64,000 bases of DNA from Siniperca chuatsi (GCF_020085105.1 NC_058058.1:2365587-2429586); one strand, 5' to 3'; shown: positions 9,966 through 22,139, counted from the first letter of the stretch. A program made the numbers and translations. The notes: generated from the sequence alone by a model not told the origin.

Positions 9966-11840
9966 ACCCCACATTCTCACCTTTATTTTTTGGTCTTTTT
10001 GTGGTCGATGAGCACTGATGGATCCTGTTGTTTAAATATACAGTATGATCACATTTCCCTCACAACTAATTCTGTGCCAGTACAAGACAGAAACTCAAAT
10101 GACCTTTTGAGCATGTTGTTGAACATGTTAACAAACAGCTGGCTACTTCCACATCCAGCAGACACAGAGCAACATTAGCATCCCATTGGAGAGCAGCAAT
10201 AGCCATCACAGCTGAAAACTGAACTAAACGCAGAGAGCAGACGTGCTAAACAACAAAAACAAAACCACATTTTGAGAAAAAGTTTCCAGCCGCCCACAGA
10301 GCTAACCACACATACACTGACATCATGCTCTGCTGATGCTGAACTGAAGGAAAACATGCAACTTGTTGTTAGCTGAAAACAGTTTGGTGTGTTGTCTTAC
10401 ACTGGCAGCAAAAAGTGAGCACGGAAAGATCACAGCAGTAAAACAGATGATGTTAACACCTGACACGCATTTTATTCCACTTTGTTAATCTCCTTTTAAG
10501 ATATTTTAAGTCCACAAAACTCTTTTGTAGTTTTTGGAACAATGTGTCCTTGATTTCAAAATGGCTTCTCATTTTAGGCGGCACCCCGATGATTTTGTCA
10601 GCTGAAATGAAAACTCTCTGTAGCATATTTTGTTAAATCCTATAAAATAGTTTTAAAACCACCTTGTTTTAAAATGAGAACCCTGTAAAAGGGTCATAAA
10701 CATAAACTTAGTGGCTAGATATTAGTAATATGCTATAGCTAAAGAACACAGACATTATAAAGTATTCTTACTTCTTTATCCGTGTAGAAGACGTGAACAT
10801 TAAGTGCATCTTGCTAGTATTGCAAGGTGGAGCTAGTTAGTCCTACTATTGTAAGTATGATGAGGAAAATGTAACATCAGACTGTTATTTCGTTCTGACA
10901 TAAGCTTGTTTGGATGCTAACTCACTATAGAAAAACACACTTGGACAAACAACAGTGGTTAGATTTATGCTTTATTGTGCATATCATATATTTTCCAACA
11001 GTATGTTTCACTTTTACAACAGTAAAGGTAAATATCAGCTGTGTTGGGCACATGATGCTATCTCGGGTAAGCAGTTTGGCTGGGGGGTGAACTTCCCCCA
11101 AATCCAATAAAGAACGTTAGCTTAAACTCTGATAGCATTCAGGACCGGCTCCCACGCATGTTTTGTTATCCTAGGATGGCGCCGGAAAGTTTTGCCTTGA
11201 CCACACCCCAGACTAATTTCATTGGTCGCCCATCAATGGATCTGGTATTAATCTCACACGGGTCCTAAGCAAGTCTCACCTCATAATGTTAGGATATTAC
11301 AGCTAACGTGCAAATTCAGTTTCATCCCTGATCATCGGTGTATCCAGTTAGCGAGCTATCGCCGCCATTTCATCTGATATCTGTCAAACAAACTTAAATC
11401 CTGACTTCCAAAAGTGCACGTTCTCCTGTCCCTGCTTGGACGTCTGTGAAGTACATCTGTAATCTTGTATCACTAAGTCGTTTTGTTTCACTGTAATAAC
11501 AGCATTAACGTTGCACATTATCTACTACACACTGATTGTCAGGTAGCACTGCTGGCTCTGTCTCCTTCCTTGACACACTGTATCCAAAGATGATATCTAA
11601 CAGTCTACAAACTGAATTCAACCTGAATTAGAAAAGTCAGAAGCTCATTATTATTCGATTTTTTCAAGCAAGTATTTGCTTTGTCAAGACTTTCATAATG
11701 TATTAGTTTTATAATGACTGTCCGACAGCATACCTGCATAGAATGACAAGGTTTAAGATGAAACTCTCATTTTATTCCTGTTTGTAACAAGCTATGTGTA
11801 AAGTGCTTTGCTGGATATTTACAATGCCAGTTAGCAAGAC
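9966..11840. other. Noncoding upstream flank of gene A
   Basis: No gene seen. About 9966-10440 is shared with genes B and C, and 10440-11640 with the B unit (17510-18750). Relative to A, B lacks about 10947-11260 and has two extra blocks (about 18086-18209 and 18300-18565). The 10925-11100 piece, with TGGGCACATGATGCTATC, recurs at 44700-44870 and looks like a dispersed repeat. Confidence 0.6.
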
Positions 11841-12220
11841 TTAAAGGAGCAGTGTGTGGGATTTAGTGGCATCTAGCGGTGAAATTACACTTTGCAACCA
11901 TTTGAATACCGCTCGCCTCACCCTCCCCTTCCAAGTGCGTAGGAGAAACTACGGTGGCCGAAAACTGGCGAAAAACGCAAACGACCCTATCTAGAGCCAG
12001 TGTCTGGTTCGTCCGTTCTGGGCTACATGGCGGTGCAACATGGCGGCCTCCGTGGAAGGGGACCCGCTCCCTCTGTAGATATAAACGGCTCATTCTAAGG
12101 TAACGAAAACACAACCATTCTTATTTTCTGGTGATCATACACTCATGAAAACATACTTATCAATATTATATTCCATTTCTGCCGATAGCTCCTCCTAAAT
12201 GTTACACACTGGACCTTTAA
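11841..12220. mobile_element. piggyBac-like MITE with TTAA ends
   Basis: 380 bp bounded by TTAA at 11841-11844 and 12217-12220. Terminal inverted repeats match: TTAAAGGAGCAGTGTGT on the left against TTAAAGGTCCAGTGTGT on the complement of the right end. TTAA targets are characteristic of piggyBac elements. There is no transposase frame. It lies between the A upstream flank and the B tail region. Confidence 0.75.
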
Positions 12221-13865
12221 AGCTGAAAATAGACTGGTGAGTCTCTTGGCACTGGTGAGTGCTGGTCTGATTATTATTGTGATTACACGACGGGTGTTTT
12301 GACCTCCTTTGCCCAGCACCATGTAGGGAAATATATGTTTTATAGACTGATCTGAGAAGAATCTCCTCATCAACTTTAGATCGGATAATTCAGTGTTTTG
12401 TTGTTTGTTAAACTGATTTCATTTTCTTTGTGATTGAGAGATGATAATTACGTCGAAATGTATTATAGCAATAAGGCCAACAATACATGCATTCAATGTG
12501 TCTGTGCGTATTTAGCCTTTACTGTAACGCGACTGCATTCAGTTCATTCAGTGTGTTGGAAGTTTTCCGGAAACGTTACATGTCTCTTTCAAACAATCTT
12601 TATATAATGAGGTGCATATCTTTAGAATGAATTATTAATTACAGTATATCACCATTTCTTACAGTGCGACAATAAACAAGAGTCTAATAATCCACTGAGC
12701 TACTTTCACTATGTTAACATTCATTTTCACACAGCACTCCTTAAGTGTAAACCTTAAATTTGCCCCGTGGAGGGATTCTGGTCTCGTATGATCATCAAAT
12801 TATTGCTTTGATGTTTTGCACTCACTGTCAGCAGAATTTAATCCAGAAAAGGAGATGTAACAGAGCTCACAAGGTCTTGAGAACGATGTTAAGACACAGA
12901 AGAGAAGGATGTGGAAATCACTTGCTGTGTAGTGCGACGTTAAGTCAAGAGCATTGTGAGAAGTGAGCTTTGGTGCAAAGAAAAAAACATTTCATTACTG
13001 GAAACAACACATACAAGTCTGCAGAATCCTCTGAACTTGTGAATGAACCAGCTGAATGACAGCACAGTCCTCCTTAGCAGAGGTAACAAAGGCCACGACA
13101 CAAAAAAAAGAGAATAGAAAAGAGTATGTAGAAAGAGAAAGACTGCTGCGCTGAGCAGGACGTCCTCCAGCTCTGTCGACCAGACACCTGTGAGGAAACA
13201 CGAGGACAGAGCAGGAAACATCACAAACAGTTCAGAACACCAAATAGAAAAGCTCTCGTGGACTAGGGTTTAAAATAAGCGTTTAAAATGAGACGTCATA
13301 ACTTCAAGGCAATTTTAACACCTGCTGCGATGTCACTGATGTTCAAGACACACAAACAGCAGTTGAACTTTGAACTCATCTTAACTGTATTTAACTTTTT
13401 CTAAAGTCTGTGCAGCAGCAGAAATGGTGGAAGCAGTAGGGCTGTCACCTTTTTGTTTTGTGTTCAAACGAATTCAAACCAACACGTAATGTGTTCGAAT
13501 GAATGTGAACGCAACCCACATAGTGTAAAGTGTGAGATACAGCGAGCTGTGACTGTCACATAAGCATGTGTGGCCATGTGCAGGACAAGGCAAACTACTT
13601 CACACGGCCTGTTGCACTTACAGACTGTGAATTTGAATTCAAACAGGTCATTACAGTTGAAATATTTAATATTTCCCACATTCAGACAAATGCTCGCTTG
13701 TAGTTTCAGCAGTATGTCAGAGGCATCAGTGGTAGAAGGTGTAACAGTAGTGTCTGCAGTAGTCACAGTGTTGGAAGCAGGATGACTGTTTACTGTCGGA
13801 CTGTTTGAGGATGAGTGCTGATGACTGTTCAGTTTTTACCGCTCTTGTTTCTGTGTGATGGAGGA
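12221..13865. other. 3' flank of gene B, duplicated at 22150-24341
   Basis: No independent gene supported. From about 12690 to 14720 it matches 22150-25180 apart from transposon insertions and a small inversion there. Minus-strand frames at 12940-13224 carry a hydrophobic stretch but are not kept intact in the duplicate. This is probably 3' UTR and flank. Confidence 0.55.
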
Positions 13866-14720
13866 TCAGAGATCATTTTCTGTTTCTGTTGTGTGCCGCT
13901 TCTGTTTCTGTCGAGCTGCAAAAGAGACAAACATGGAGATGATGGGCGATATTTATATTTAACTTCTGTTGCAACATTTAAAACAACGTGTTTATGGTAA
14001 TTATTAGGAACATGTGATGGTTATTCATGACTTCCAACTCAGTTTGTCTGTTTGGTTGTTTGTTAGCAGAATATCTAAAAAATTACTTTTTCACTTTCAG
14101 TGATATCTGGTAGAAAGTTGGGACAAGGAACAAGTGATTAGATTTTGGTGCAGATCCAATAGTAGCAATACTGCCACCATGTGGCCGTCCATAGAGCACT
14201 TTACAGTGCAGTTATAATTCCTGAACTGTGAAGTTTAGAAACTTTGATCAGTGCTGTCAGTTTGACATTTCACCTGTAGGTGGTGCTACAGCAGCTCACT
14301 AGTCTGATGACATTTCGTTCAGATGACATTTTGCACAATTCATCTTTATACAAAGTCGAGGTATAGAGTGCTTGCTAGTTGTTTACGATATCAAGCTGTT
14401 TCTGGTGTTATGAGTAAAGTTTTTTCCAAATTTGAAAATCTCGAGTCTCTTTTGAGTTTCAAAACATTAGAACTGTTGAATATTTTCAAATGCATAAAAC
14501 CACTTGCAGGTCAAACAGTGCTCACCTTTTCTCCAGGTAATGACAGTGATGCTGATCATGATGATTAAAGAGAGTATCACAATCACCGCATGAACAGACG
14601 TTTGCCACAGGTAAGGAGCAGCTGGAAGACAAGGAAGCATTCATAATCAGACCCTCATCCATCACCAGTTACAATCAGTGTTCATTTGTCTTGGTACAAA
14701 ATGTAATACTGTAAAGAACA
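12690..14720. repeat. Segmental duplication (tail/TM block of gene B)
   Basis: Matches 22150-25180 over both exons and noncoding sequence. The other copy carries extra gypsy LTR pieces and has 13292-13424 in reverse orientation. Confidence 0.9.
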
Positions 14721-16951
14721 TAATGTATCTTCTTAACATAGCTGAGTGTTTTAAACAGCAAACATCACTGGAGAGACACAGGGCGGTAGCTATTCCAAAC
14801 ACCAAACCAAGAAGTGGTTGCTAAAATAAAAGGGAACATACAGACTAATGGATGGCATATATAATACAGGGTAATAGCAACAAAACCATCGACTTCAGAA
14901 AGAGTCTTAATCCTTTGCTCATTAAGTCGGAGGTCGATCACTCATTGTTGAGTGGTGGAAACTGGAGACGTTCCTGTAATGATCAGACATATTGTAAAGA
15001 CATCATGAGCTGAATCGTGCATCACTGCATGCTATACACTGTTGAATATTGTATAAACCTGTTAAGTCTTACTCGTTTTCTTGCCGTGTTTCTTTTTGAG
15101 TTGTTTTGTAAAACTTTGTTTCTCTAACGTCGTCATACCTGTGTTTACCAGCGGTGTTGATGGTGCTGGAAGAGGTGGAGGTGTGGTTCGTCTTGTTGTT
15201 GGAGGTGGAGGTGGTGTTGTTGTTGTAGTTTTTGGTGTTGTCGTCATTGTTGGTGGTACCTTATGACCTTTAGTGAAGGACGGAGGAAACAACAGAGAAC
15301 TGAAGTCATGATGTCACTTCCTGTCTAGCCTCTGTAACTCAATGCAGTCTCTCATTCAGCATTTCAGTTCCTGAGGTTTACTCTCCATATTCTCAGACAA
15401 ACCGGCTCCACTTCAACACTTGCTATTAGAAACGGAAACCTTCGTGATTTTAACAAAGTTAAACAACGATTACTTTGTGAGCACAGAAACAAACTACAGC
15501 TCCCATGAAAAGTTGCAAGTCTGGCAGTGTGGATCGTCATCGTAACTTTGTTTCGGCCATTTCCATAAAATTCATCCAAGTTCTCTTCTAAGATCATTTA
15601 TTCAACTTTTTAGCTGTAAACTCTGTTTAAAAACTGTTACAGCATCTGCTAAGTGAAACTAGTTATTTATGCTTTTGTTCATGCTGTACATCCAACATTT
15701 AGTAGGAAGACATGATTATGGAACAGAGAGAGAAAACAGAAAGCAGAACAACTTTATTAAAGTTTGATGTTACCTGATGGGATCACCGTCAGCTCCATAG
15801 CCAGTTCATTATTACAGAAGTATCTTCCAGTGTCTGAGACGGCAGCTCTGCTAATGTGAAGTGACTTATCTGCCAATGAACTGTATCGTCTGCCTGGGTC
15901 ATTGTGTCTTATATCTCCGTCAGGATCAGCTGTAATTATGTCAACTTTGTTTCCATTAATCTCTCTGCTCCACGTCACTTTACCCTCCACAGAGTGAGGA
16001 CATCGCAGAGAGATGGAGGCCTTCTCCCTGATTATTTTCTGCTGTATTTCTGTAAAAGAAACACATTTTCAATAAATATGCATGCATTTCAAGAAAAGTA
16101 GTATTTCTGCTATTGTGAGGAACGCTCAGATCTATGTTCACCGTTAGAGTCAGAACAACATTAATCTGTATTATACAGTGGATGGACACTGAAGAAGGCC
16201 ACTGTTATAATTTATACTTAATTAAACGCTGACCCCTGACTATGCTGTCCTCACCAGGCTTGTCCAGAGGCACTTTGACAGTCCAGAGGTAGAATTTTAT
16301 CGGAGTCAAACTTCATTTCAGTCTAATTTAGTCTAATCCACTTATTTATCGAGAAAGTCATGAGCACATGTTTGACAGAGTGGATCCCAAGTTATAAAAT
16401 ATGTTGTTTGTTGACACATTCAGATTCAAATGGAGCTTAGCCATCTGTAGTTCAGTTCTGAAGCTGCTCTGTGTGATGTTCAGACCAGAAAGCTTTGACA
16501 TAAATCGAATTAAATCTCTTTAGAGTTCATCCACACTAAGTTTAACTTGTAAACGCATCTTTTTCTCCACGTCTCAGCCCTCCGTCCAGAATAAAATGGC
16601 GTTTTTATCGCTACAAAACAGGTTTTCTGAAAGTGTAGTGTGTGGCCGTAAAGTTAAACAGACGACCTTTAGTCACCTCCAACTTCTCTTTCATTTTCAG
16701 TGTCAGTGTTCAGTAGCCAAATACACAGCAGAGCTGTTGACATGAACCTGTATTAATATTAATATTATAAAATAATTTTATCAGCAGCGCAGCAGCTTGA
16801 GCATGACTGAGGGTTTGTGGGTCGTGATTAAATAACTATTTCAGACTCGTTGAATGAAATAAACAATAATTCAGAAGTTCTTACCTGCAGTGACATTACA
16901 GCCCAGAACAAAGGCTAACAGGCAGCTGTAGATCTTCATCCTCGTCCTCAT
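13866..16951 (-). CDS. Ig-superfamily receptor gene B: one V domain, short stalk, short tail
   Basis: Five exons, all phase 1, giving 205 residues. Exon 1 (16885-16951): signal peptide nearly identical to A. Exon 2 (15774-16049): V-type Ig domain with WSREINGNK and DTGRYFC. Exon 3 (15139-15267): 43-residue Thr/Pro stalk, the shortest copy. Exon 4 (14526-14621): a transmembrane exon unrelated to A's, with SVHAVIVILSLIIMISITV then TWRK. Exon 5 (13866-13915): basic tail ARQKQKRHTTETENDL then TGA. The tail has no tyrosine, so no ITIM. It may be an adaptor-coupled or decoy partner of the ITIM forms; the transmembrane segment has no basic residue in its core, which weakens an adaptor model. Joining exons 3 and 4 is my inference from phase and order. 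Confidence 0.65.
14781..14824 (-). pseudogene. Relic of the ITIM-type transmembrane exon inside gene B
   Basis: GGTAGCTATTCCAAACACC and flanking bases match the part of gene A's transmembrane exon around 7270-7310. It lies in the intron between B's stalk and its current transmembrane exon. Flanking parts of that exon are missing. This suggests that B once had, or recombined with, the ITIM-type exon set. Confidence 0.6.
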
Positions 16952-18750
16952 ACAGACTGAAATGACTGAGCAGACAAACACTGTTTTATTCTGAGCTGAG
17001 GAAAGGAACTCAGCTGCCTGGACGTGTAAACCCCACATTCTCACCTTTATTTTTTTTTGGTCTTTTTGCGGTCGATGAGCACTGATGGATCCTGTTGTTT
17101 AAATATACAGTATGATCACATTTCCCTCACAACTAATTCTGTGCCAGTACAAGACAGAAACTCAAATGACCTTTTGAGCATGTTGTTGAACATGTTAACA
17201 AACAGCTGGCTACTTCCACATCCAGCAGACACAGAGCAACATTAGCATCCCATTGGAGAGCAGCAATAGCCATCACAGCTGAAAACTGAACTAAACGCAG
17301 AGAGCAGACGTGCTAAACAACAAAAACAAAACCACATTTTGAGAAAAAGTTTCCAGCCGCCCACAGAGCTAACCACACATACACTGACATCATGCTCTGC
17401 TGATGCTGAACTGAAGGAAAACATGCAACTTGTTGTTAGCTGAAAACAGTTTGGTGTGTTGTCTTACACTGGCAGCAAAAAGTGAGCACGGAAAGATCAG
17501 AGCAGTAAAACAGATGATGTTAACACCTGACACGCATTTTATTCCACTTTGTTAATCTCCTTTTAAGATATTTTAAGTCCACAAAACTCTTTTGTAGTTT
17601 TTGGAACAATGTGTCCTTGATTTCAAAATGGCTTCTCATTTCTCACCCCGATGATTTTGTCAGCTGAAATGAAAACTGTCTGTAGCATATTTTGTTAATT
17701 CCTATAAAATAGTTTTAAAACCACCTTGTTTTAAAACGAGAACCCTGTAAAAGGGTCATAAACATAAACTTAGTGGCTAGATATTAGTAATATGCTATAG
17801 CTAAAGAACACAGACATTATAAAGTATTCTTACTTCTTTATCCGTGTAGACGACGTGAACATTAAGTGCATTGTTCTTGTATTGCAAGGTGGAGCTAGTT
17901 AGCCCTACTATTGTAAGTATGATGAGGAAAATGTAACATCAGACTGTTATTTCGTTCTGACATAAGCTTGTTTGGATGCTAACTCACTATAGAAAAACAC
18001 ACTTGGGTCCTAAGCAAGTCTCACCTCATAATGTTAGGATATTACAGCTAACGTGCAAATTCAGTTTCATCCCTGATCATCGGTGCCTTCAGCAGGTCTG
18101 TTACCCCACCTAAAGAGCAAACTGGGGGAGGCACTGTGTATTGAAGGAAATCTCCTTAATAACATTTAATACATTAAATAAGTTTAGTGTCTTTGAGGTT
18201 TATGAAGTGTATCCAGTTAGCGAGCTATCGCCGCCATTTCATCTGATATCTGTCAAACGAACTTATATCCTGACTTCCAAAAGTGCTCCTGTCCCTGCTT
18301 CGCCCTCACCCTTTCCTGACTGTTGGAAGCGTAGGCAGGAATTCAGCTCCTCGGGGGCGACCAATGACATTAGTCCAGGCCGTGGTCAAGGCAAAACTTT
18401 CCGTGGCTATTCTTGGATAACAAAACTCGCAAGCAGTAAACAGCACAAAGGAAGTGAACGTCTGACGCCTGTGTGTAAAAGACTGAGAGACAGCGCATGC
18501 AAAACAAAACTATTTTAAAAGAAGGGTGTTTGAACACTTTTGTGACAAACTAATAGGACCACTGCACGTCTGTGAAGTACATCTGTAATCTTGTATCACT
18601 AAGTCGTTTTGTTTCACTGTAATAACAGCATTAACGTTGCACATTATCTACTACACACTGATTGTCAGGTAGCACTGCTGGCTCTGTCTCCTTCCTTGAC
18701 ACACTGTACCTAAAGATGATAACTAATAGTCAACCTAAATTCAACCTGAA
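15124..18750. repeat. Segmental duplication (5' half of gene B and upstream flank)
   Basis: Matches 7965-11640 and, in part, 39740-42277. It includes the Ig and signal-peptide exons, their introns and the upstream flank. B has extra blocks at about 18086-18209 and 18300-18565. Homology ends where the retroviral remnant begins. Confidence 0.9.
16952..18750. other. Noncoding upstream flank of gene B
   Basis: No gene seen. The sequence is almost entirely a copy of the gene A upstream flank. Confidence 0.6.
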
Positions 18751-18772
18751 TTTGACGAATCAGACTCTGCCC

Positions 18773-18838
18773 TTTTCTGCCAACAGCATATCTAAAGTCA
18801 TCCTATTCTGCCAGGCCATAAGAGAAGTCGGTCCCAAT
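18773..18838 (-). pseudogene. Trace of a retroviral env transmembrane subunit
   Basis: A short minus-strand stretch of about 20 codons has the residue pattern of the conserved central region of gamma-type transmembrane subunits and ends in a stop. It lies only about 130 bp beyond the end of the integrase frame, so the surface subunit and the rest of env must have been deleted. It is a dead remnant. Confidence 0.45.
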
Positions 18839-18884
18839 TGTTCCTCTTAGGCCACAGAGGCCTGGTTGGCGAAAAGGGTGCCAC

Positions 18885-18905
18885 GGCCGACCCCTAGGGT
18901 CGGCC
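18885..18905. other. Perfect 9-bp hairpin between pol and the env trace
   Basis: GGCCGACCC and GGGTCGGCC flank a 3-base loop. A second, 5-bp inverted repeat (AGGCC/GGCCT) lies about 30 bp before it. Function unknown. Confidence 0.5.
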
Positions 18906-18965
18906 ATGACAGTTAGGGCTTCTCAACTCTTTTGGTCAAGTTCTCAGTTTTATCTTTTAGAGCCC

Positions 18966-20680
18966 TTACTCATATTCAGCCAATTCAGTTCTAACCTCCA
19001 CTAATGTGCGTGAGGGTGGGGGTTGTACACAATGTGTCAGGTGGTGCCAAATTGCTCCAGCATTTGTTTTTACCTGGACTGTGTGGGAGGTACACTCAAC
19101 CACTTCTAAAGGTCCTGTCCACTTTCTCTTATAAACTTTTACTCGTACACAATCCCCTACCTGTACTGCTGGAGTCTCGGCAATGGTTGCTTTGGGTTCG
19201 GCCAGCTGTACCTGTTTACACAAAATGCGGGTCAAGTTAGTCAATGCAATCATGTATTTGTCATAGTCAATCTGCCAGACATCCAGAGGGGGCATATGAC
19301 CTCCCTCTCTGGGTGGCCCTGGCATTGGCCTGCCTGTCAGCAACTCATGGGGTGTCAAGTGTGTCTTGGCCCCTGGGGAGGTTCTCATGGACATAAGTGC
19401 CAAAGGCAGTGCATCCCCCCAATTGAGCTTTGTACCAAAACAGTGATCTTTCTTTTCAGAGTCTGGTTAGCTCTTTCCACCAAACTTTGCCAAACCAGGA
19501 TGATACACTGCTCCAAATCTATGTTATTCCCAGTGCTTTTTCCACCTCCCCCAGCTGTTTGTTTCTGAAATGTGAGCCGTTATCTGAGCATACACTGCGT
19601 GGAACCCCATATCTCGGTATTAGCTAATTTTTCAACCATTTTACCATTACATCTGCTGAATCTTTCTTGCACGGTATTGCTTCTACCCACTTAGTGAATC
19701 TGTCCACCATCACCAGCAAGTAACGGTAACCTTTTGTTCTGTTTTCTGCACCCATGTCGGTGAAGTCAATCGTGATGTTTTTGAATGGTGCTTCTAGTAC
19801 TGGAAACCTTCTCATTGGGCATTTGTATGCCTGCTTAGGGTTGTGTCCATTGCAAGTGTAGTCACATAGTTCTCCACTATGGCTGTCATGTGGGGATGCC
19901 ACCAGCATCCTTCAATGTTCTTCCATATTTGCTTCTTGTTCTAATGAGCTGGTCCGTGTGCTTGTTTGAGTAGTAGCTGACAAAGTTTGGCAGGAGCCAC
20001 TATTCTTCCATTATGAGCTCTCCACAGGTCTTCCTTCTTTGTTGCTCCTTTCCGGTGCTCCTGCTTGTTCTTGCATGTCAATGATGTCTTTCTCTGTTAG
20101 TTCTGGTAGTTGTTCAACAGTGACAGACATCTGTCTTGGTGTGTATCCTCCCGCCTTCTTGGCCGCTAAGTCTGCAGCATAATTTCCTTTGGCTATGCTG
20201 GTGTCTAGTTTCTGGTGTCCTTTGCATTTCATCACGGCCACAGCTGCAGGCAGTAGTACTGCTCTTACCAGTTTTTCTAGCTGTGCTCGGTGCTTTACTA
20301 GAGTGTTGGCTGTAGTCAGGAAGTTCCTTCTGACCCACTGTGGTCCATTCCCATGTACAGCTCCATGTCCATAGGCTGAGTCTGTGTAGCTGTTCAATCT
20401 TTTTCCTTCAGACAACTCCAGGCCAACTTGTTAAGGCCACCACTTCAGCTAGCTCTGCTGAGGCTGGTTGTGGTTGAAGACCTTGGTCTATTGTGTGATG
20501 CGTCTTTGTATGTGGATCCTGTTTTACTACAGCATAAGAGGACACATTTCCACTGTCTCCTCTGTAGCAGCATCCATCTGTGAACAGGACCACCTCTGGG
20601 TTTTATAGAGGTTCTGTATCCAGATCTTCCCTCGTCACTTACTAATGTTAACAACACAATATCTTTGTAAGACACAGTTG
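18966..20680 (-). pseudogene. Retroviral pol pieces: RNase H and integrase
   Basis: In minus-strand order: an RNase H start with an acidic DG motif and the AELAE motif (about 20415-20680), a frameshift near 20415, then TDSAY and the rest of RNase H (20011-20415), the integrase core with its first catalytic Asp and a DRFTKW motif (19624-19930), the second Asp in an SDNGS motif with a nearby stop (about 19440-19623), and the integrase C-terminal domain (18966-19403). At least one frameshift and several stops separate the pieces. The product would have copied and integrated the retroviral genome. Confidence 0.8.
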
Positions 20681-21457
20681 GACGATCTACCTAGGGGGCG
20701 TAGCACGTCTCCCCAGTCACTCATGTCCACGAGAACAACCCAACATTACACTGCTCAATTTCACAAATCCACCAACATTGCGATTCTCAACACTGCATTT
20801 TAAAACACACAGCAATTTTCATCACACTTACTACATTTTCTATTAAGATCCACACTATTTCACCATCAAGTCAATTTAAATTTCAAAATTAATTATTTTG
20901 TCTTATTATATTTATTCTGTTTAGCTTTATTTGCTTTTATAGTGATACTACTTCATTCCCAATAGTAATTGTTCACTTTATTCCCAAAAAACACACTTTC
21001 ATTTTTTTCTAGTGCTCCTTTAAGTTATTTTTTAACCCAATTGTTTCACATTCATTCCCCTTTTTATGTCTACCTCCCATACATTAATGACACATGCACT
21101 CAATATTATTATACACACAAATCCCCAGATAAGTCATTAATGTCTCTCACTCACTCTTAGGGACTCTAACCCTATTTTGGCCTTAGCTTTTGATTCTCCA
21201 ATTCACCAGTCGCTTGTTTGTTCAATGTAGTTATTTATATTATAAGATTTAGACTGTAATTTCCTCACCTCCTCCTCACTCACTTTTAATTTGGTATTAG
21301 TCAATGCACAGAATTTGGTTGTTAACAACAGGTTTCTGCTTACCTTTTCTTTGAGGGCGCCCGGTGAGTGACGAGGAATCCAGAAACACAGAGCCGGTCC
21401 TGCTGGCAAAAACCTCAGCAGTGGACGCTGTCGAATTTTCTTCTTTTCTTCCTCAGC
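20681..21457 (-). other. A/T-rich presumed leader/gag remnant of the retrovirus
   Basis: No gene recognised. A minus-strand AAAGGTAAGC near 21340 fits a retroviral leader splice donor. The 68-codon frame at 21203-21409 is unassigned. Normal gag, protease and RT are absent. Confidence 0.4.
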
Positions 21458-21477
21458 AAATCACGTTGGGGTCACCA
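21458..21477 (-). other. tRNA-Trp-type primer binding site
   Basis: The minus strand starts TGGTGACCCCAACGTG, matching the complement of the vertebrate tRNA-Trp 3' end (as I know it) with one difference over about 19 bases. It lies four bases inside the LTR, where a retroviral primer site belongs. Confidence 0.75.
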
Positions 21478-21481
21478 AATT

Positions 21482-22139
21482 TGTCAGCACATTAGTTTAT
21501 TTGCAAAAGAAAAGTCTGGAGAGAAGCTATTCCTTAATTTGGCATTTATTATAGCATTGGAGGATCAAAAGCATCTTGAACAAGGATCTTTTCGATTTAG
21601 AAAACCACAGTCAGCACGCTGTTAATCTGTAGTCATCACCCTAAAAAAGAATGCTATTATTAACATTACACAGAGTTTTAAATGAGAATGTACAACTATC
21701 TGATAGGTTTCTACAGAGGTGGGGAGGAGCTGTGGTTTAGACTTAGCTCTCCCTTCGGTGGTGCACAGGCTGGTCCCAGCCTCTTGGCACACGAGTCCAC
21801 CCTTCATGTGGAGACAGCGTCCTATTGGAGGAATCCTACACTCCTTCTGTTTGTAAGTTGCTAAAGTCTCTGCTTCGTTCCCCACAACTGATACTTCTCT
21901 CATGGCCATTACAAGACATACTGTCCTCAGTACATGATGTTCTTTCTGATATCCCTGTTTCTTTGTATAAATGTAAGCCTGTTTGCAACAGCTAAAAAAA
22001 CTTTCCCCTGCAGTCAGCAGGACAACACTTTGAATTGGTAAGCCTCATGCCCTGCGTGTGTGTGTGTGCGTACAAGAGTTTCAATACGGTATTAATATAA
22101 TAGGCAAGCAATCTTCGTTTAAATTTTTTGATTCTAACA
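21482..22139 (-). repeat. Retroviral 5' LTR
   Basis: Begins TGTCAGC and ends CTAACA, so it starts TG and ends CA on either strand. The 658-bp length fits a retroviral LTR. On the minus strand, AATAAA motifs occur near the 3' end. The far boundary was chosen by the CA end and by the start of duplicated host sequence at about 22150. Confidence 0.65.

Larger units (their letters stand above)
3950..10440. repeat. Segmental duplication, copy A
   Basis: Near-identical to 31240-32837 plus 37421-42277; the two halves there are separated by the gypsy element. The identity covers introns as well as exons. The most diverged part is the first few hundred bases. The 5' part from about 7960 is also shared with the gene B unit (15124-17520). 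Confidence 0.9.
18760..22139 (-). mobile_element. Endogenous retrovirus remnant (one LTR, primer site, pol pieces, env trace)
   Basis: Read on the minus strand: an LTR (21482-22139), a tRNA-Trp-type primer site (21458-21477), about 770 bp of leader or gag-derived sequence without a recognisable gene, RNase H and integrase pieces (18966-20680), and a trace of envelope transmembrane sequence (about 18773-18838). Protease and reverse transcriptase are missing, most of env is missing, and the second LTR is absent. The pol pieces resemble gamma/epsilon-type retroviruses. Stops and frameshifts mean it cannot be functional. It lies exactly between two duplicated receptor blocks. Confidence 0.8.

Noticed and set aside
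12940-13224. Minus-strand frame with a hydrophobic stretch, possibly another receptor membrane exon
   Set aside because: It lies downstream of gene B's stop. The duplicate copy (22420-22894) changes frame within the same stretch, so the coding sequence is not conserved.
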